Shown here in pieces: positions 61,151 through 64,000 of a stretch of 64,000 bases of DNA; position 1 is the first letter of the stretch, and the number at the start of each line of letters is the position of its first letter. The notes below the pieces were generated by a model that saw only the letters and a list, made by a program, of their open reading frames with translations, ran no database searches and was not told the DNA's origin. A program made the position numbers and the translations under genes. The stretch is from CAZISM01 sp964541895 (GTDB lineage: Bacteria; Zhuqueibacterota; Zhuqueibacteria; Residuimicrobiales; Residuimicrobiaceae): assembly GCA_964541895.1 (NCBI GenBank), contig CAZISM010000001.1, positions 87,990 to 151,989 of the forward strand. Reading direction: 5' to 3'.

Positions 61151-61345
61151 TCAGGCCGTAATCATTTTCAAGACGCGTCCCTGATCGGCCGGATTCACGA
61201 TCGTGGACCGACGAAGGTTACGTTTTCGCTTTTGCGTCTTTTTGGTTAAAATGTGGCGCTTGTACGCATGGTTGCTGCGCACCTTGCCGGACCCGGTCAG
61301 CCGAAAACGCTTTTTGGCTGCACGGTTTGATTTCTGTTTGGGCAT
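61151..61345 (-). CDS. rpmI: Ribosomal protein L35
   Basis: 64 residues from ATG 61345; the frame is open further upstream, but MPKQKSNRAAKKRFRLTGSG is the family start. It is a basic protein, with the conserved HILTKKTQKRKRNLR segment. It lies between infC and rplT in the standard order. GAGGAA precedes the start. Confidence 0.96.
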   Translation of the reverse strand: MPKQKSNRAAKKRFRLTGSGKVRSNHAYKRHILTKKTQKRKRNLRRSTIVNPADQGRVLKMITA

Positions 61346-61370
61346 GTGAGTTCCTCTGTTTGTTAGCGTG

Positions 61371-61880
61371 CTATTTTTTCGTATAGATGACCACCAGCGT
61401 GCCGCCTTCCATGGCCGGCTCTTTGTCGAATTTGGCAATATCTTCCAGCGCTCTGGTAAAATTTTCCATCACGCGTCTGCCGAATTCCTGATGGACCATC
61501 TCACGTCCTTTAAACTGCACCGAGGCCTTGACCCGATTGCCCTCTTCCAAAAACTTGCGGGCATGCTTGACCTTGAAATCGAAATCGTGCTCTTCGATTT
61601 TCGGCCTGAGCCGGATTTCCTTGGTCACGATGACGTGTTGTTTCTTTTTGGTCTCTTTTTCTTTTTTGGCCAATTCGTATTTGAATTTGCCAAAATCCAT
61701 GATTTTGCACACCGGCGGATCCGAATTGGGGGAAATCTCCACCAGATCAAATCCGGCCGCTTCCGCCTTTTTGAGCGCATCGTTGATCTTGACGAGGCCT
61801 ACCTGGCCGGCGTTTTCATCAATCAAGCGCACCACCGGCACGTCAATCTGTTCGTTGACGCGAATGGCTTTTTTCTTGAT
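61371..61880 (-). CDS. infC: Translation initiation factor IF-3 with AUC start codon
   Basis: 169 residues. The first ATG-like codons in frame are internal GTGs that would cut the conserved N-terminus. AGGAG stands eight bases before an ATC at 61880-61878, from which the protein reads KKKAIRVNEQIDVPVVRLID, the normal IF-3 beginning. Rare AUU/AUC starts of infC are known to let IF-3 repress its own translation. The KHARKFLEEGNRVKASVQF segment and C-terminal RNA-binding domain are intact. An ATG five bases upstream of the AUC is out of frame. Confidence 0.93.
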   Translation of the reverse strand: MKKKAIRVNEQIDVPVVRLIDENAGQVGLVKINDALKKAEAAGFDLVEISPNSDPPVCKIMDFGKFKYELAKKEKETKKKQHVIVTKEIRLRPKIEEHDFDFKVKHARKFLEEGNRVKASVQFKGREMVHQEFGRRVMENFTRALEDIAKFDKEPAMEGGTLVVIYTKK

Positions 61881-61932
61881 GGCATTCTCTCCTAAAGTTC
61901 AACGCCTTGACGGCAACCCCGCAGAGTTCCGC

Positions 61933-63846
61933 CTACTGTTTAGCTACCACTTTTTGGTTTATTTCGTCGATGACGTGTATAACCGAATGAGAACCGGCAT
62001 CACCCTCTTTGTGCTTGCGCAGGGATACCGTATTGGCCTCCACCTCTTTCTGGCCGATGACGAGCATGTAGGGAATCTTGCCGGTTTCCGCTTCACGGAT
62101 TTTATAGCCGACCTTTTCGCTGCGATCGTCGTATTCGGCCCGGATGCCGGCGTGCAGCAGCTGATGGTATGCCGCCTGGGCGTATTCGTGCTGCTTTTCC
62201 GTTATCGGAATCACCACCGCCTGCACCGGGGCCAGCCACAACGGAAAGGCGCCGGCATAGTGTTCGACCAGAATGCCGAAAAACCGCTCCAGCGATCCCA
62301 TCAGCGCGCGGTGCAGCATAATGGGGCGATGGCGGTTGCCGTCCTGCGCGACATAAGTGATGTCGAACCGCTCCGGGTTGTTAAAGTCCACCTGTATCGT
62401 CGAACACTGCCAGGTGCGTCCCAGGGTATCTTTAATCTTGATGTCGATCTTGGGTCCGTAGAACACCCCTTCTCCGGGATCGACCTGATAGGCCACGCCG
62501 GCCCGTTCTAAACCGTTCTTTAACGCTTCAGTGGCGATCTGCCAACTCTCGACCGAGCCGACCGCCTTGTCCGGCCGGGTGGAGAGATAGACATCATATT
62601 GGTTGAATCCGAACGAGCGCAGGATGTGCAGGGAAAACTCGAGCACGCGCGAGATCTCGTCGTCCAACTGGTCCGGGCGGCAGATCAGATGGGCATCGTC
62701 CTGGGTAAAGCCGCGCACGCGCAGCAGACCATGCAAAACGCCGGAACGCTCGTAGCGATAGACGGTGCCCAGCTCCGCCCAGCGCAAGGGCAGATCGCGA
62801 TAGCTGCGGGTGGTGCTTTTGTAGATCTGCAGATGAAACGGACAGTTCATCGGCTTGAGGAGATACTGCATCTCATCCACGTCCATGGGCGAGAACATGT
62901 TCTCGCGATAATAATCGAGATGGCCGCTGATGCTCCACAAATGGGCGCGGGCGATGTGCGGCGTATTGACGAACTGATAGCCGGCTTTGAGGTGTTCCTG
63001 TTTCCAGAACTCTTCAATTTTGTAGCGGATGAACGCACCTTTGGGATGCCACAGAATTAAGCCGGCCCCGATCTCTTCGCTGACGCTGAACAGATCCAGG
63101 TCCCGACCCAGGCGGCGATGATCGCGTTTTTTCGCTTCTTCGATGCGAAAGAGATATTCTTCCAGTTGCGACTTTTTCGGGAAGGCGATGCCGTAAATAC
63201 GCTGCAGCATGGGATTTTTTTCATCAGCCAGCCAATAGGCGCCGGCGACGCTGAGCAATTTGAAATATTTTACATAACCGGCCGAAGGCAGATGCGGACC
63301 GCGGCAGAGATCGACAAAATCACCCTGGCGATAAATACTGGGCGGTTCACCGAGGCGTTCGATCTGTTCCACCTTGAAGGTTTCATTAAGGCCTTTGAAC
63401 AGATCCAGCGCTTCCTCTTTCGACAGCTCTTGACGCACAAACGGCTGATCGGCTGCTACGATTTCCTGCATCTTTTTTTCGATCGCCTGCAGATCTTCGG
63501 GCGTGAACGGTGTTTCGACGTCGATGTCGTAGTAAAAGCCTTCCGCCACCGGCGGCCCAAAGGCGAAACGGGCTTGCGGGAACAGGGCCTTTACCGCATG
63601 GGCCATGACATGGGCCGAAGAGTGCCAGAACACTTCCATGCCGTCGCTGCTGTCGGCGGTGATGAAGACGATGCGGCCGTCGCCGGTTAAGGGGGCGGCC
63701 AGGTCAACGGTACGGTCATTAAATTTTACGGCTATGGCTTCGCGGGCGATACGTCCGCCGATCTCCTGCAGGATATCGCTGCCGCGAATACCGGCGGCGT
63801 ACTCTTTAATCTTGCCGTCGGGAAAGGTAATGTTGATTTGGCCCAT
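61933..63846 (-). CDS. thrS: Threonyl-tRNA synthetase
   Basis: 637 residues. TGS domain (about 1-60, ITFPDGKIKEYAAG), editing domain with HSSAHVMAHAVKALFP and RGPHLPSAGYVKYF, class-II core with MSPMDVDEMQYLLKPMNCPF, RVRGFTQDDAHLIC and GSLERFFGILVEHYAGAFP, then the anticodon-binding domain. It charges tRNA-Thr. It is the first protein gene of the thrS-infC-rpmI-rplT-pheS-pheT run. No T-box or leader peptide was seen in the 97-base gap upstream, and no clear ribosome-binding site. Confidence 0.97.
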   Translation of the reverse strand: MGQINITFPDGKIKEYAAGIRGSDILQEIGGRIAREAIAVKFNDRTVDLAAPLTGDGRIVFITADSSDGMEVFWHSSAHVMAHAVKALFPQARFAFGPPVAEGFYYDIDVETPFTPEDLQAIEKKMQEIVAADQPFVRQELSKEEALDLFKGLNETFKVEQIERLGEPPSIYRQGDFVDLCRGPHLPSAGYVKYFKLLSVAGAYWLADEKNPMLQRIYGIAFPKKSQLEEYLFRIEEAKKRDHRRLGRDLDLFSVSEEIGAGLILWHPKGAFIRYKIEEFWKQEHLKAGYQFVNTPHIARAHLWSISGHLDYYRENMFSPMDVDEMQYLLKPMNCPFHLQIYKSTTRSYRDLPLRWAELGTVYRYERSGVLHGLLRVRGFTQDDAHLICRPDQLDDEISRVLEFSLHILRSFGFNQYDVYLSTRPDKAVGSVESWQIATEALKNGLERAGVAYQVDPGEGVFYGPKIDIKIKDTLGRTWQCSTIQVDFNNPERFDITYVAQDGNRHRPIMLHRALMGSLERFFGILVEHYAGAFPLWLAPVQAVVIPITEKQHEYAQAAYHQLLHAGIRAEYDDRSEKVGYKIREAETGKIPYMLVIGQKEVEANTVSLRKHKEGDAGSHSVIHVIDEINQKVVAKQ

Positions 63847-63894
63847 AAGATCATTGTCGCATTCGTCAAGTTATGGAATTGTGCAAGAGCATTG

Positions 63895-63926
63895 GTCTGA
63901 AACAAGAAACCGCCCCGAAAGGCGGC
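63895..63926 (-). terminator. Terminator after tRNA-Val
   Basis: On the complement GCCGCC and GGCGGT pair (one G.U) around TTTCGG, followed by TTCTTGTTTC. It separates tRNA-Val from thrS. Confidence 0.65.
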
Positions 63927-63943
63927 TCTCGAACGGAAGATGA

Positions 63944-64000
63944 TGGTGGGCGGTACTGGAATTGAACCAGTGACCCCTTGCATGTCAAGCAAGTACTCTA
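63944..64000 (-). tRNA. tRNA-Val (anticodon GAC), 5' part beyond window
   Basis: The complement shows anticodon stem CTTGC/GCAAG with loop TTGACAT (GAC at 63986-63984), T arm ACTGG-TTCAATT-CCAGT, acceptor strand ACCGCCC, discriminator A and an encoded CCA. The 5' acceptor and part of the D arm lie outside the window. Unlike the Pro and Arg tRNAs here, CCA is genomically encoded. Confidence 0.92.

Overview
The window reads as a stretch of chromosome from a Gram-negative, free-living bacterium, most likely an uncultured member of the FCB assemblage (KSB1/Calditrichota/Zixibacteria-like). That placement is inference. It rests on a TonB-dependent receptor with a carboxypeptidase-regulatory N-terminus, a PorV/FadL-like outer-membrane barrel, lipoproteins, an NfeD-slipin pair, a perfect sigma-54 promoter and a secreted carbohydrate-active gene set. 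There is no rRNA, CRISPR array, insertion sequence or phage block. Gene density is high and most genes sit in short-gap or overlapping operons.

Layout. 1-12.5 kb is a carbohydrate/peptide region: partial peptidase U32, two heparinase II/III-like secreted proteins (758-3058 minus, 10500-12491 plus), a sodium:solute symporter, a doubled amidohydrolase with a decayed first half, an S9 peptidase and a class-III aminotransferase. 12.5-28 kb is a long plus-strand run: CorA-like transporter, small zinc-finger protein, lexA under a near-perfect sigma-70 promoter, a flavin-oxidase-fold protein, an SGNH lipoprotein, an ImuB-like Y-family polymerase lacking catalytic acids, DUF1846, a beta-helix protein, DUF1848, a glycosidase, nfo, galT, yifB/comM and a STAS protein. 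28-36 kb holds NfeD-slipin, a class-V aminotransferase, an outer-membrane barrel, DUF72, and a four-gene redox block. The first gene of that block is a 52-residue membrane protein whose frame runs through an in-frame TGA followed by a bacterial SECIS-type hairpin, so it is a selenoprotein candidate. It is followed by an FmdB zinc ribbon, a CoA-disulfide-reductase-like flavoenzyme and a DUF6132-type mini membrane protein.

36-42 kb (minus) has an alkaline-phosphatase-fold protein and an iron operon of DtxR-type regulator, feoA, feoB and TonB receptor, with an 18-bp palindrome next to the regulator start. 42-49 kb (plus) has tdh-kbl behind a long unexplained leader, a sigma-54-driven secreted protein of unknown function, ispG, a PfkB kinase, a parvulin, a glycosyltransferase, tRNA-Pro and leuS. 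51-64 kb (minus) is a conserved housekeeping string: tRNA-Val, thrS, infC (AUC start), rpmI, rplT, pheS, pheT, a zapB-like gene, zapA, a structured RNA that may be 6S RNA, rny, a YmdB-type phosphoesterase, folD and tRNA-Arg, with a TPR protein beyond.

The most interesting item is the 33.9-36.0 kb block. Two single-span mini-proteins carry the same spaced motif, U29-x4-C34 and C29-x4-C34, on either side of a thiol/disulfide flavoenzyme. This suggests an undescribed membrane-linked selenol/thiol relay.
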